Counted from the stretch's first letter, positions 51,662 to 60,677 are shown. The stretch is DNA of 64,000 nucleotides from DASYXZ01 sp035308965 (GCA_035308965.1 DATGFN010000013.1:1-64000), one strand, 5' to 3'. Program-made: numbers and translations. The notes: a model not told the origin generated them from the letters alone.

Positions 51662-52315
51662 ATGATTGATATTGCCCGGCCAAAAACCAAAGCGGAGCAA
51701 GAGAGTGAGGTGGAGCGCGTCTACCGAACTTTAAAATCCTGGCTCATCGAAGCGCGACTCCCGCCGGGCGATTTCCTTTCCGAACTCGACCTGGCCACCC
51801 GCTGCAAAACCAGTCGAACGCCGATTCGGGAAGCTTTCAGCCGTCTGGCCCAGGATGGATGGTTGACTCGGATTCGACGGAAAGGCTACCTCGTAACACC
51901 GATCTCGATCCGGGATATCGTGGAGCTGTATGAGTACAGAAAAGTTTTGGAGTGTTTTGTCGTGGACAAGGTGGCTCAGTCCGCAAATCACGAACAGTTG
52001 GAGGAGTTGGCCGCGATTGTGAGCCTCGAAGAGGATCCCGACACAAAATTGCCGGATATTCTGACGGCGAATAGCACGTTTCACCTTCGTCTGGCCGAAC
52101 TTTCAGCAAATCAGCGTGTGGTGAACCAACTCACCCTGGTGCTCTGCTATGTTCGGCGGCTGGACACGATCTGCACGCAAAACGTTCCAGGCTGGATTGG
52201 GCACCAAGAGATCCTGAGCGGGTTAAGGGCGCATCAGGCCGAGGCAGCGAAGCTGGTGATGGCGCGCCACATCGATCTTTCGCGTGACAAAATGCTGAAG
52301 CTTTTCGGCGCGTGA
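51662..52315 (+). CDS. GntR-family transcriptional regulator, FCD subfamily
   Basis: The start is the ATG at 51662 with GGAGGAG about seven bases upstream (217 aa); the frame opens earlier inside purU. The winged helix lies at residues about 10-75, with LPPGDFLSELDLATRCKTSR and TPIREAFSRLAQDGWLTRIR as the DNA-recognition part. The C-terminal FCD domain (about 85-215) contains SIRDIVELYEYRKVLECFVV and the acid/His ligand-site residues such as ANSTFHLRLAELS and VMARHIDLSRDKM. It is cotranscribed with purU, 23 bases downstream, and probably controls the divergent methylamine operon. The ligand is unknown. Confidence 0.88.
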   Translation: MIDIARPKTKAEQESEVERVYRTLKSWLIEARLPPGDFLSELDLATRCKTSRTPIREAFSRLAQDGWLTRIRRKGYLVTPISIRDIVELYEYRKVLECFVVDKVAQSANHEQLEELAAIVSLEEDPDTKLPDILTANSTFHLRLAELSANQRVVNQLTLVLCYVRRLDTICTQNVPGWIGHQEILSGLRAHQAEAAKLVMARHIDLSRDKMLKLFGA

Positions 52316-52391
52316 GGGGGGGCCGTCGCCAAGCGTCGGACGAGAAAAAAGGGTTGGATTCCCGCGGCTCGATCATCCAAGAGGAGGACTT

Positions 52392-53810
52392 GTGTCCACA
52401 GAATCAGAAATCAGCAGGCGTAATTTTCTTAAGAATAGCGCCAAGACCGGCGCGGGACTGGCGGCGCTGAGCGGCATCACTTTTATCACTCACCCGGAGC
52501 GCGTCTTCGGCGCCAACGACCGCGTGCAGGTGGGGGTGTGCGGGCTGCGCGGCATGGGCTGGGGCCATGTCCAGGCATACGGAGCGATGAAGGACGCCGC
52601 CGTAGCCGCGGTCTGCGAAGTGGATGAAAATGTGCTGAACCAACGGCTTGCGGAAATGGATAAAATGGGGCTGCCCAAGCCCAAGACGTTCATCGACGTT
52701 CGGAAGTTGATGGACGACAAGTCCATCGACGCTGTGTCCATCGCCACCCCCAATCATTGGCACTCGCTCATTGGCATCTGGGCCTGCCAGGCGGGAAAGG
52801 ACGTTTACGTGGAGAAACCCTGCTCGCACAATTGGTGGGAGGGGCGGCAACTGGTGCGGGCCGCCAACAAATACAACCGGATCGTCCAGCACGGAACCCA
52901 GAGCCGCTCCGGCGTCGCCGTCATCGAGGCTGTCCAAAAAATGCGCGAAGGCTTGATCGGCGAAATCTACCTTTCCCGCGGCTTGTGCTTCAAGGTGCGC
53001 GACACGATCGGCAAAACACCGCACGCGCCCGTGCCCGTCGGCGTCCATTATGACCTTTGGACCGGACCGGCGCCCTTGAAGCCATTCACCAAGAATCGCT
53101 TTCACTACAATTGGCACTGGATTTGGGACACGGGAAACGGCGATTTGGGCAATCAGGGCATTCACGAACTCGATGTGGCGCGATGGGGATTGGGCGTGGA
53201 TTTCCCCGTCAAAGCATCGGCTATCGGCGGGCACTTTATGTTTGACGATGACCAGCAAACCCCCAACACATTGAATTGCGCCTACGAATTTGAGACCCCG
53301 GACGGCAAGCGCAAAATGCTGGAGTTTGAGGTGCGGCACTGGATCACGCATCATGAAGCCGAAATCGGCAGCGGCTACAAGAGCGAGGGCGTGCCTCCGG
53401 CGGGCTTGAACGCTCCGCCATCCAAAATTGCCAGGAGCGCGGGTAACACAATAGGAAATATTTTTTACGGATCGAAGGGCTACGTCGGCATCGAAGGCTA
53501 CAGCGCCTATAAAAGCTGGCTGGGGGATAACCAGGAGCCCGGCCCGGAAGGAAACGGCGGCGGCAACAACTGGGCCAACTTCATCCAGGTGGTACAAAGC
53601 CGCAAGAAAGAAGACTTGCATGCGCCCATCGAGGAGGGCCACAAGTCCGCCACGCTGATTCACCTGGCCAACGCTTCCTATCGCCTGGGCCGCACCATAC
53701 AGTTCGATCCGAAAACCGAAAAAGCAGTGAACGACGATCAGGCCAACCGACTGCTACGCGACGGCGACCGCGGTTACCGCGCGCCGTACGTGGTTCCGGA
53801 GAAGGTGTAA
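52392..53810 (+). CDS. Tat-exported Gfo/Idh/MocA-family oxidoreductase
   Basis: The GTG start at 52392 follows GAGGAGG at five bases. The 472-aa protein has a twin-arginine leader (SRRNFLKNSAKTGAGLAA), then the Rossmann domain with VQVGVCGLRGMGWGHVQAYG near residue 47, IDAVSIATPNHWHSLIGIWA near 116 and GKDVYVEKPCSHN near 138 (the EKP motif). The C-terminal substrate domain has NGDLGNQGIHELDVARWGLG near 252. Such exported members are common in Acidobacteriota and Planctomycetota and act on carbohydrates, often with tightly bound NAD. The PmoA-like gene 49 bases downstream belongs to the same unit. Confidence 0.9.
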   Translation: MSTESEISRRNFLKNSAKTGAGLAALSGITFITHPERVFGANDRVQVGVCGLRGMGWGHVQAYGAMKDAAVAAVCEVDENVLNQRLAEMDKMGLPKPKTFIDVRKLMDDKSIDAVSIATPNHWHSLIGIWACQAGKDVYVEKPCSHNWWEGRQLVRAANKYNRIVQHGTQSRSGVAVIEAVQKMREGLIGEIYLSRGLCFKVRDTIGKTPHAPVPVGVHYDLWTGPAPLKPFTKNRFHYNWHWIWDTGNGDLGNQGIHELDVARWGLGVDFPVKASAIGGHFMFDDDQQTPNTLNCAYEFETPDGKRKMLEFEVRHWITHHEAEIGSGYKSEGVPPAGLNAPPSKIARSAGNTIGNIFYGSKGYVGIEGYSAYKSWLGDNQEPGPEGNGGGNNWANFIQVVQSRKKEDLHAPIEEGHKSATLIHLANASYRLGRTIQFDPKTEKAVNDDQANRLLRDGDRGYRAPYVVPEKV

Positions 53811-53859
53811 CGCGGGGGAGGCACGGAATGTCGAACCTGAACATCATGGAGGCAAACCA

Positions 53860-54858
53860 ATGAGAGAAAGAAAAATTGCTTTGTTGGCGCTTGTTTTCTG
53901 GCTGATCATGCCTTCAGCTCGCGCCGGCGAAGAGCCGGTCAAGCTCACACGCCACGGTGACCAGATTGAAGTGCAGGTCGGCGGCCAACCCTTTACCACC
54001 TATTTTTTTGGCGCTGAATCGCCCAAGCCGTACCTTCATCCACTGCGCAGCGCGCAAGGCACCATCGTGACGCGCGGCTGGCCGATGGTCAAAGATATTC
54101 CAGGCGAGGATCACGATCACATACACCACCGTGCCATGTTTTTTGCTCACGGCGACATCAACGGCATCGATTTTTGGGGCGAAAGCGAACTCAGCAAAGA
54201 GGCCCAGACGGTTAATGGCCGCTCTTATTCAAGCGAGGGCTTGACGAAAGGCCGCACTGTGTTCCGCAAGCTCGACGTGATGCAAAGCGGGCCGGCTTCC
54301 GGAACGATGCGCGCCGAGTTCAACCTGGTCGGCCCGGATGGGAAAGTGATCGCGGAAGAAACGCAGGGCTACACTTTTCGCGGCGACTCGCAAAGCCGGA
54401 TCATCGACTGCGAGTTCACCATTCGCGCTAACAAGACGCCGGTCAAAATGGGAGACACGAAGGAAGGAACGTTCGCCATTCGCGTTGTGAAGGCGCTCGC
54501 GAAGCCCAACGTCCACATGCTGAATTCAAACGGTGGGGTGGGCGAGGAGATTTGGGGCAAGCGCGCCGACTGGGTTGATTATTCGGGCAAAGTGGAGGGC
54601 GAGGAATTGGGCATTGCCATCTTTGACCATCCTTCCAATCCCAAGCACCCGACTTATTGGCACGCGCGCGATTACGGCCTGTTTGCCGTGAATCCCTTCG
54701 GCGAGCACGATTTTTACAACGACCCCAAGCGCGACGGCAGCGTCACCATCCAGCCCGGCGGAAGTTTGACTTTCCGCTATCGCGTGATCATCCATCACGG
54801 CGACGCCAAAGACGCCAACTTAGCCAGGGCTTATGGGGAATACTCGGAGAGCAAGTAA
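53860..54858 (+). CDS. Secreted PmoA-like family protein (DUF6807-type)
   Basis: The 332-aa protein has a Sec signal peptide (KIALLALVFWLIMPSARA, then GEEP). HDHIHHRAMFFAHGDINGID near residue 87 and TYWHARDYGLFAVNPFGEHD near 267 are typical of the family annotated as methane oxygenase PmoA-like; despite the name it is not a subunit of particulate methane monooxygenase, since it lacks transmembrane helices. The biochemical role is unknown; members are mostly found next to Gfo/Idh/MocA oxidoreductases, as here, and are thought to act in carbohydrate metabolism. The start ATG follows GGAGGCA. Confidence 0.8.
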   Translation: MRERKIALLALVFWLIMPSARAGEEPVKLTRHGDQIEVQVGGQPFTTYFFGAESPKPYLHPLRSAQGTIVTRGWPMVKDIPGEDHDHIHHRAMFFAHGDINGIDFWGESELSKEAQTVNGRSYSSEGLTKGRTVFRKLDVMQSGPASGTMRAEFNLVGPDGKVIAEETQGYTFRGDSQSRIIDCEFTIRANKTPVKMGDTKEGTFAIRVVKALAKPNVHMLNSNGGVGEEIWGKRADWVDYSGKVEGEELGIAIFDHPSNPKHPTYWHARDYGLFAVNPFGEHDFYNDPKRDGSVTIQPGGSLTFRYRVIIHHGDAKDANLARAYGEYSESK

Positions 54859-54879
54859 CGGGGACCAGAGTTAATTCAC

Positions 54880-55027
54880 TCGAATCAGGCTCCTTTGCTT
54901 TTCTCCGCTATCCTTCGCTAGACATCCTCCGATCCCATTACACCTTCGGCTGGCGGAAGTCGCAAAGCGGCTGGAGACGATGGTCGCCGACCGCGTCGGG
55001 CGCAAGTTCAGGTTGGACGAATTTTGA
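54880..55027 (+). pseudogene. Possible 3-prime fragment of a lost gene
   Basis: Downstream of the PmoA-like gene an open + frame of about 49 codons has no start but reads LRLAEVAKRLETMVADRVGR and then KFRLDEF before a TGA at 55025-55027. The helical, charge-balanced composition is unlike random sequence and looks like the C-terminus of an enzyme. I cannot place the family. It may be a decayed gene end or chance; confidence is low. Confidence 0.25.
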
Positions 55028-55103
55028 TGGGCGATGTTGCCATGGCGGCTTCCGGACCCGAAATACGCAGGTCGTCACCCACCAGGACAGGCCTGCCGGG
55101 CGT

Positions 55104-55910
55104 TTACTTTTTCACCAGCTTCTTTTCCAATTGGCGTGCCTGGGCATTCAATTCGTTCAACTGGCGGAGGTCATCGTCGGCGAGGGCAACGGCGTCTTGG
55201 ATTCGGGTCAGAGCCGCGGCGCTGAGAGCGGCGGAATTGGGGGCACGGCTCGAATCCAGCATGCCGCTCATGGCCCGGAATTGGCTGGTGATATCGCGGT
55301 ATCGGCGCATGATCGAAGTTAGGTAAGCGTCGCGGCGCCGATCGAGGTCTTGCAGTTCAGCCACCACGCTCCCGAACTCGGGGACGCCCGCAGATCCTCC
55401 GCTGCCGGCGCTCCTCAACTTAGCGTTGTCCGCTTCCAGAGCGGAGGCGCGTTGGCGGGAAGTTTGTGACTCGGCCTGGGCGGAGTCGAGTTCTTGTTTC
55501 AAGGCGCCAAGCTGGCTCTGTAAATCCTCCTCCCCTTTCATGCGGCGTTCGTTGGCGGCGGCGAGCGCCCTCTCATGTTCCTCGTTGGACTTCAAAAGTT
55601 GCGCCTGGAGCTCGGCGACAGCGGCATGCGTTTCGCTCAATTCCCGGTTGAGCCGCTCGACGGTCCCTGCCTTGACGAGCGCGGCTTGATGATTGCTCGC
55701 CGGAGCCTGTTCTCCGGTTTCGGCGGGGGGCTGCTGTAGGATGGGTGGGTGGAGAGCCCGAAGCTCGCGTAGAGATTGCGCGTCTGCGTCCATCTGCCGC
55801 TGGTTGGCGGCGAGGCGCTTGGACTGGCGGAGAATCACACCCATCGAAACCACCAAGGCAACGCCAAGAGTTGACAAGAGAACGATGGGCAGGTGTGACA
55901 GGCGTGCCAT
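55104..55910 (-). CDS. Membrane-anchored coiled-coil protein of unknown function
   Basis: The start is placed at ATG 55910 (MARLSHLPIVLLSTLGVALV), one base after the stop of the VWA gene; an earlier ATG at 55979 would overlap that gene by 68 bases. The 268-aa protein has one N-terminal transmembrane helix, then a Pro/Glu-rich linker and long heptad-like stretches (ELQAQLLKSNEEHERALAAA, LGALKQELDSAQAESQTSRQ) to about residue 160, followed by a helical C-terminal part. It resembles envelope coiled-coil spacers. Coexpression with the VWA protein and the outer-membrane receptor suggests a role in the envelope; no enzymatic motif is seen. Confidence 0.75.
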   Translation of the reverse strand: MARLSHLPIVLLSTLGVALVVSMGVILRQSKRLAANQRQMDADAQSLRELRALHPPILQQPPAETGEQAPASNHQAALVKAGTVERLNRELSETHAAVAELQAQLLKSNEEHERALAAANERRMKGEEDLQSQLGALKQELDSAQAESQTSRQRASALEADNAKLRSAGSGGSAGVPEFGSVVAELQDLDRRRDAYLTSIMRRYRDITSQFRAMSGMLDSSRAPNSAALSAAALTRIQDAVALADDDLRQLNELNAQARQLEKKLVKK

Positions 55911-55911
55911 C

Positions 55912-56847
55912 TCATCCCTCTTTCGGGTGGAAGTGCGTGCGCCACGAAATGCGTAGTTCTTCATCGCTGCACTGGGCACTCAAATGAATTTGGATATTGC
56001 TGTGAATCTTCGTCGGGACCGCCAAGGTGAGCCGCCAGGCACTTGAAATCCTGGCGAACATAGCGGCGATCCCTTCCGGGATCTCAGCGATCGAGTGGCA
56101 AATTTCACTCCTGCCGCCCGTGGCATCGGCGAGAGTTTCCAGGCCGTTCTGATAGGCTTCGTTGAGGCGGTCCCTTCCGTAATTGAGATGAACCACAAAC
56201 AGGGGAGCCTGCAACGAGCTGATATCCTCCACTAGTTTCGAAATCTTGTCCTTGATGAGCATTTCGGGAAAGGTCCGACTGAGATCGTGAGGATCACTCT
56301 GGTTAATCACAGGGTTAGTATAGTCCTCGCGATAACTGTAAATGCTGCCGTCGGTGATATACAACACGGAGACGCGCACTGGGGACTTGCGGGTAATGCC
56401 ATCCGCAAGCGAAAGAGAACCTTGAACGGTTTCGAGCAATCCCGGTTCGCCGCTGTTGGACAGGGACTTGATTGCCTCGATCAGCGGGCGGCGGTCCGCG
56501 CTCGGATCGGCCAGGACATGCAGACCGTCCTGGGCGCGGAGAAGCCCAACCCACGCATTCGCAGGAAGCTTGGAGATTTCGGCGATGAGGGCCTGCTTGG
56601 CGGCCTCGACCAGCATCGGATCGCTGGTGAGATCCAGCACGATGAGGATGACCTGGTCGCTTGCCGGGCCCAACTGAGCGGTGACGGGCACCGGTTTGCC
56701 GTTAACCGATGCATCGAACTGCGGAGCGGGCGCGCAGTTGTTTGTTTCAATCCACGCGGGAACCGAGACGTTGCTCGTTTGCGCGTATATGTTGGAGGAG
56801 GCAAGCGCGAAGAGAACGACTGGAATTGCCAAGTGAGGTCGGAGCAT
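55912..56847 (-). CDS. Secreted von Willebrand factor A-like domain protein
   Basis: The 311-aa protein has a Sec signal (IPVVLFALASSNIYAQ). Residues about 60-240 form a VWA-like domain: VILIVLDLTSDPML begins the first strand, where the MIDAS motif reads DLTSD rather than DxSxS, so metal binding may be weak or absent. VSVLYITDGSIYSYRE is the characteristic third-strand TDG element, and ETLADATGGRSEICHS a later family-typical segment. This type of secreted VWA protein (VWFA-related) is abundant in Acidobacteriota. Its start shares one base with the stop of the outer-membrane receptor gene, and the coiled-coil gene follows after one base. Confidence 0.85.
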   Translation of the reverse strand: MLRPHLAIPVVLFALASSNIYAQTSNVSVPAWIETNNCAPAPQFDASVNGKPVPVTAQLGPASDQVILIVLDLTSDPMLVEAAKQALIAEISKLPANAWVGLLRAQDGLHVLADPSADRRPLIEAIKSLSNSGEPGLLETVQGSLSLADGITRKSPVRVSVLYITDGSIYSYREDYTNPVINQSDPHDLSRTFPEMLIKDKISKLVEDISSLQAPLFVVHLNYGRDRLNEAYQNGLETLADATGGRSEICHSIAEIPEGIAAMFARISSAWRLTLAVPTKIHSNIQIHLSAQCSDEELRISWRTHFHPKEG

Positions 56848-59642
56848 CAGAAGTTGAATTTCAACCCAAGCTGGATTACGCGCCCGCCATGTGAACCGAT
56901 GATCTTCCCGGCGTCGACATTGGGCGCACTTTCCGGACCGATATTCGTATCGGGGGAGTTCCAGTTCGCATGATTGAGTATGTCAAACCCGGTCGCGTTG
57001 AACTCGATGGCGCGACCGCCGCCCACCGGAAAGCGCTTGTTCACGCTGAGGTCCATCGTATTGAATCCCGGACCTAACAGGTCCGGCTCCGTTCGGGGGC
57101 CGTTCCCCAGGGTGAAGTCCGCCGGCTGACTGAAAGCAGCCGGGTTGAACCAGCTGGACGGCCCCGGATTCGCCACATGCGGGTCTACGCCGGGCACCAC
57201 GTTGACGTAGAGTGTGGAAAGCACTCCTCCAGTATTGTTGTATTCGGGATGGAGCGCAAGCGGCGTCCCGTCATTCCAGTACGCCGTGCCGCTGATCGTC
57301 CACCCGCTGACCAGCCGCTCCCTCCAGCCTTGAAACTGGAGCAGAGGGTGGTCGGGTCCGAATGGCAGCTCATAGATGTAACTAAGTTGCAAATACTGTG
57401 GCGTATTATAGGAAGTAAGCGCCCAGTTATTGCGCAGGTTAAAGAGGTCCTGGTTCCCGTAGGGGCCCGAGTAATCGTCGAGCTGCTTGGATAACTCGTA
57501 GTAGGCAATGAAGGAAAGGCCGAACGATGCCTGCTTCTCTACTCGCACGAAGCCCGAGTTTCGCTGGTAGCTGCCGGCCGGGTAGAGACCGTAAAGCTCC
57601 AAGCCAGGGTATTGCGGGAACGGTTGCAGCGTGTCCCGGAACGCTTGATTGTAGAGCGCATCGCCATAGCTCAGGAGACCGGGGCTGACCGCGTTGGGAT
57701 TGGCGGCGCCGTCGCCCACCAGTATGTCCTGACCGGAAGCGTAATTTGTACCCACGGAAATCAGCATGGAAAAGGGCATCTCGCGCTCCACGGAAAGGGA
57801 AGCCGATAGATAGACGGGCTCACGCCCACTCAGATCGACGAAATCCGCCACCGTATTGTCCGCCGCCGATGAGGTCAAGTCCGGCAACGGTGTGGTGAAC
57901 GCCGGCAATCCCGCGGTTAGATCGAGCGCCGGGGTCAGTTGGGTGTTGGGCGAAATAAACGTCTGTTGGGCATTGAACCCCTGCGTGCCCCACTGGCCGT
58001 CGTAAATCGGAATCTGGCCGTGGGAGCGGCTGAACGAGGCGCGGAGTACGGTCTTGGCATCGCCGAGCGGGTTCCAGGCGATACCTATGCTCGGGTCGAG
58101 ATCAATGTTGGCGGGGCGCAGTCCGGCAGGGATGCCTTGGATGCCGGCAAACACGAGCCCCCCGGGGAATCCGTTCGAGGGGTCGACTACCGACGGATCA
58201 ACCGTGCTCTGGCGATCGTACTTCTCCACCCGCGGCGTACGGCGACTGAGATTGAGGGTGACGCTGAGGGTCAAGTCTTTCGAGATCGCGTACTTGTCAC
58301 CCGGGGCAATGGATTGGTAAGAGTCGCGGAAATAGGACGGCGCCGTGGTGATGTTGCGTTCGGCGAACTGCGACAGGCCGAGAAGAAAGCTGGCGAATGG
58401 ATCTCCCGTGTCGGTAATTCCAGGCAGGCTGGTGATATCCGGGGAAAATTGGAACTCGCCGGAGGGATACGCCGGATTGAACGAATTCACTTGATAGCGA
58501 TCCAGTTGAAATGTCAGCCGGGGAGAATGTTTGCCTGCTCGACTTGACACCGCATCGCGAATCTCAAACGTGTTGCGAGCGTTGCTCGAGTTGGGATAAG
58601 CCGTGCCCATCGAGAGATAGTTGCCGATGAGCTGATAGTTGGGAAAGGGAGATTGAGCGCTATTCACAGCCCGTACCACGTTGGAGGCCATGCTCACACT
58701 GGCCGAGTTCACGGTTTTGGAGCTGGCGGTAAAAATATAATCGAGCTCCGTGCGCCGCGTGGAGAAGTTATGATCCGGCGCGTTCGGACTTCCGATGTTG
58801 GGGAAATACTTCGCCGTGCCGAGGAATCCGCTGGAAATAGTGGTCAGCGAGGTAAGCCGATGCCGATCCCCGAATTGGTGGTCAATTTTGACAATAATTC
58901 CGTCGGCCGTATCGGTCTCCGGTGCGTTCACAAAGTAGTTGTTCTGGAAAAAAGGGCCAATATCCGTGTTCGGTAACGGATAAAGGGACAGGGCCTGTTG
59001 AACTGCCGGGGCCAGGCGGACCGCGGGTATGCGGTTGCCCGGAAAAGGAGAGCGGAGGTACTGAAGATTGCTGGTGGAAACTGGCAGGCTCGGGTTATAA
59101 GCGGGATTTGGAGCGGTGGTAGCCGGATCGTAGATGGGCAGCAGGTTGCCGGCCTGGTCCACAGTTTGGGAGAAGTCGCCGCTCCGTTCGGCCATTGTGG
59201 GAATGGTGTGCAACGAAGCGCGCGAAATGCGCTCGCGTACGCCCTCATAGGACAGCATGAAGAAAGTGTTGGAATCCTTGATCACGTGAGGGATGAGCAC
59301 GGGTCCGGCGACATTGAATCCGAACTGATTGCGCCGCAACGGGGACTTACTCTCGCCGTTTTGATTTACTTCGTGCGGGACGGCATCGAGAAAGTCGTTA
59401 CGAAAGTTCTCATAGACACGGCCGTGCCATAGTAATTTCGGGCCATGATGCACTTGCGTGATGGGCGGGCTATCCGGGCGCATGCCTCCCTCGCGCGTCA
59501 GAACTTTGAATTCTTCCGCTGCCCGGGAAAGCGGTCCGGATTGCTGGGAGGACGGTTTGCGTTCGTCCAATGCGCGGGCCGAAAGATCGGTAAGAGACAG
59601 TGCCAGGACGAGCGACAAAAACGCGTTGACCAGGGTTTTCAT
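56847..59642 (-). CDS. TonB-dependent-receptor-like outer-membrane beta-barrel protein (Oar type), N-terminally short
   Basis: The 931-aa protein has a signal peptide (NAFLSLVLALSLTDLSARA) and then the acidobacterial Oar-like barrel: RVYENFRNDFLDAVPHEVNQ near residue 76, RRNQFGFNVAGPVLIPHVIK near 103, FMLSYEGVRERISRASLHTI near 127 and FPGNRIPAVRLAPAVQQALS near 199. It ends in a C-terminal barrel strand (IQLGLKFNF) with the terminal Phe. The usual N-terminal carboxypeptidase-regulatory-like domain and the plug are missing; typical members are 1000-1200 aa, and here the barrel begins soon after the signal peptide. It could act as a short variant or depend on another protein for its plug. First gene of the three-gene operon. 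Confidence 0.85.
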   Translation of the reverse strand: MKTLVNAFLSLVLALSLTDLSARALDERKPSSQQSGPLSRAAEEFKVLTREGGMRPDSPPITQVHHGPKLLWHGRVYENFRNDFLDAVPHEVNQNGESKSPLRRNQFGFNVAGPVLIPHVIKDSNTFFMLSYEGVRERISRASLHTIPTMAERSGDFSQTVDQAGNLLPIYDPATTAPNPAYNPSLPVSTSNLQYLRSPFPGNRIPAVRLAPAVQQALSLYPLPNTDIGPFFQNNYFVNAPETDTADGIIVKIDHQFGDRHRLTSLTTISSGFLGTAKYFPNIGSPNAPDHNFSTRRTELDYIFTASSKTVNSASVSMASNVVRAVNSAQSPFPNYQLIGNYLSMGTAYPNSSNARNTFEIRDAVSSRAGKHSPRLTFQLDRYQVNSFNPAYPSGEFQFSPDITSLPGITDTGDPFASFLLGLSQFAERNITTAPSYFRDSYQSIAPGDKYAISKDLTLSVTLNLSRRTPRVEKYDRQSTVDPSVVDPSNGFPGGLVFAGIQGIPAGLRPANIDLDPSIGIAWNPLGDAKTVLRASFSRSHGQIPIYDGQWGTQGFNAQQTFISPNTQLTPALDLTAGLPAFTTPLPDLTSSAADNTVADFVDLSGREPVYLSASLSVEREMPFSMLISVGTNYASGQDILVGDGAANPNAVSPGLLSYGDALYNQAFRDTLQPFPQYPGLELYGLYPAGSYQRNSGFVRVEKQASFGLSFIAYYELSKQLDDYSGPYGNQDLFNLRNNWALTSYNTPQYLQLSYIYELPFGPDHPLLQFQGWRERLVSGWTISGTAYWNDGTPLALHPEYNNTGGVLSTLYVNVVPGVDPHVANPGPSSWFNPAAFSQPADFTLGNGPRTEPDLLGPGFNTMDLSVNKRFPVGGGRAIEFNATGFDILNHANWNSPDTNIGPESAPNVDAGKIIGSHGGRVIQLGLKFNF

Positions 59643-60531
59643 CTTCGTCTCTCTGACACTTCAAATATATACCCCTGCCACCCCCGTAGCAAGCCTCGGC
59701 ACGCAGCCTTCACTTCTCGGTGCTTTGATTTTGCCAGCATGGATCTATCCTGCCAATGCCGTTGGTCGCGAACCTCCCACGCCGCAAACGAGAGAATGCC
59801 GGCTTCTCAAGCAGGAGTCTCTGGTGAGATCGTTCCCGCCAAGAACGTCCCGATCCCTTGCAAAAGGGCCGGTTTTATTTTTGATCACCCGGAAGCCATC
59901 GCGGCGATGGATTTCTCGCAATCGACCAGAATCGTCGGCGGATCCTGCAGTTCGACGTTACGAATCACTCGTCGACCAGCTGGATCATCTCAGGGTACCT
60001 GGCAGTCCGGTGTGGTGAGCAATGGGTGGAGCACTGACGGCAAGACTTGGTTGACCCTATTGCCGCAATGAATGAACGATATCTGAAACTGCTGCCGGCT
60101 AAATACGTCACTACTGCGACGAAGGCGGCGCGCACCTTGGACTCGGAAAGGGGACGACGAACGGTAGAATGCTTTCCAGAGCCTCTGCTGGCGTCCTGCG
60201 TCATGAGCGACTCGGCGGGCTGCATGAGCGTTACGATCGGGCTGCCTGACCTCGGCCAACCTTGTACCCGACTTGTTGTATACCCGCTGCATATGTGCGA
60301 ACAATGGTTTGCACTCACCAGGAGCTTCGCATTCCTCAGAGCGACTGAAGACCCAGGTAAGTCTCTCTTTCAGATTAGGCGAGGATGAATCCCGACACGG
60401 TTCGTCACAGATGATATTTTGGCGAACCAGTGGTCATCACCACACCGATCAAGTTCTTCATGCGATGCGCTGAAGAATATATCCATGTGCGCGGCGGATA
60501 GTGCTCGAAATTATTGATTTAAAGGAACTGA
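59643..60531 (+). mobile_element. Non-coding region with a degraded IS-type integrase-core transposase fragment
   Basis: No intact gene lies in these 889 bases. One + frame (about 59885-60034) reads AIDQNRRRILQFDVTNHSST, then SWIISG, matching the RRRxLxxxVTxHPTxxW segment of rve-type (DDE integrase core) transposases; it is stopped soon after. A shifted frame further on (about 60052-60105) reads NERYLKLLPA, similar to the C-terminal HHRYxRxAA element of the same enzymes. This suggests a heavily decayed insertion element next to the tRNA gene. No terminal inverted repeats or target duplications were found by eye. The rest of the stretch shows nothing recognisable. Confidence 0.4.
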
Positions 60532-60607
<76 letters not shown>

Positions 60608-60618
60608 CGATGAAGACA

Positions 60619-60677
60619 AAAATGCTCACCCAGCGCAGCCGGCCTTTTCGCCAACAGGCCGCCCAGGTGAGCATTTT
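60619..60677 (-). terminator. Terminator-like long hairpin in the leader upstream of tRNA-Thr
   Basis: AAAATGCTCACC and GGTGAGCATTTT are exact 12-base reverse complements (60619-60630 and 60666-60677), enclosing an inner CGGCC/GGCCG stem. On the - strand the right arm is followed by further T bases (ATTTTTG), so it has intrinsic-terminator form. It lies between the promoter at 60728-60756 and the tRNA, so it may end a short leader RNA, attenuate tRNA transcription, or guide processing. It could also terminate transcripts from the 60905-61990 gene. Confidence 0.6.

Noticed and set aside
52404..53663. 419-aa frame antisense to the Gfo/Idh/MocA gene
   Set aside because: Antisense of a clear oxidoreductase with Tat leader, Rossmann and EKP motifs; the antisense protein shows no recognisable domain.
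53860..54858. PmoA-like name taken as evidence of methane oxidation together with the C1 genes nearby
   Set aside because: The protein has no transmembrane helices or copper-site motifs of PmoA; the family name is historical and no PmoB or PmoC is present.
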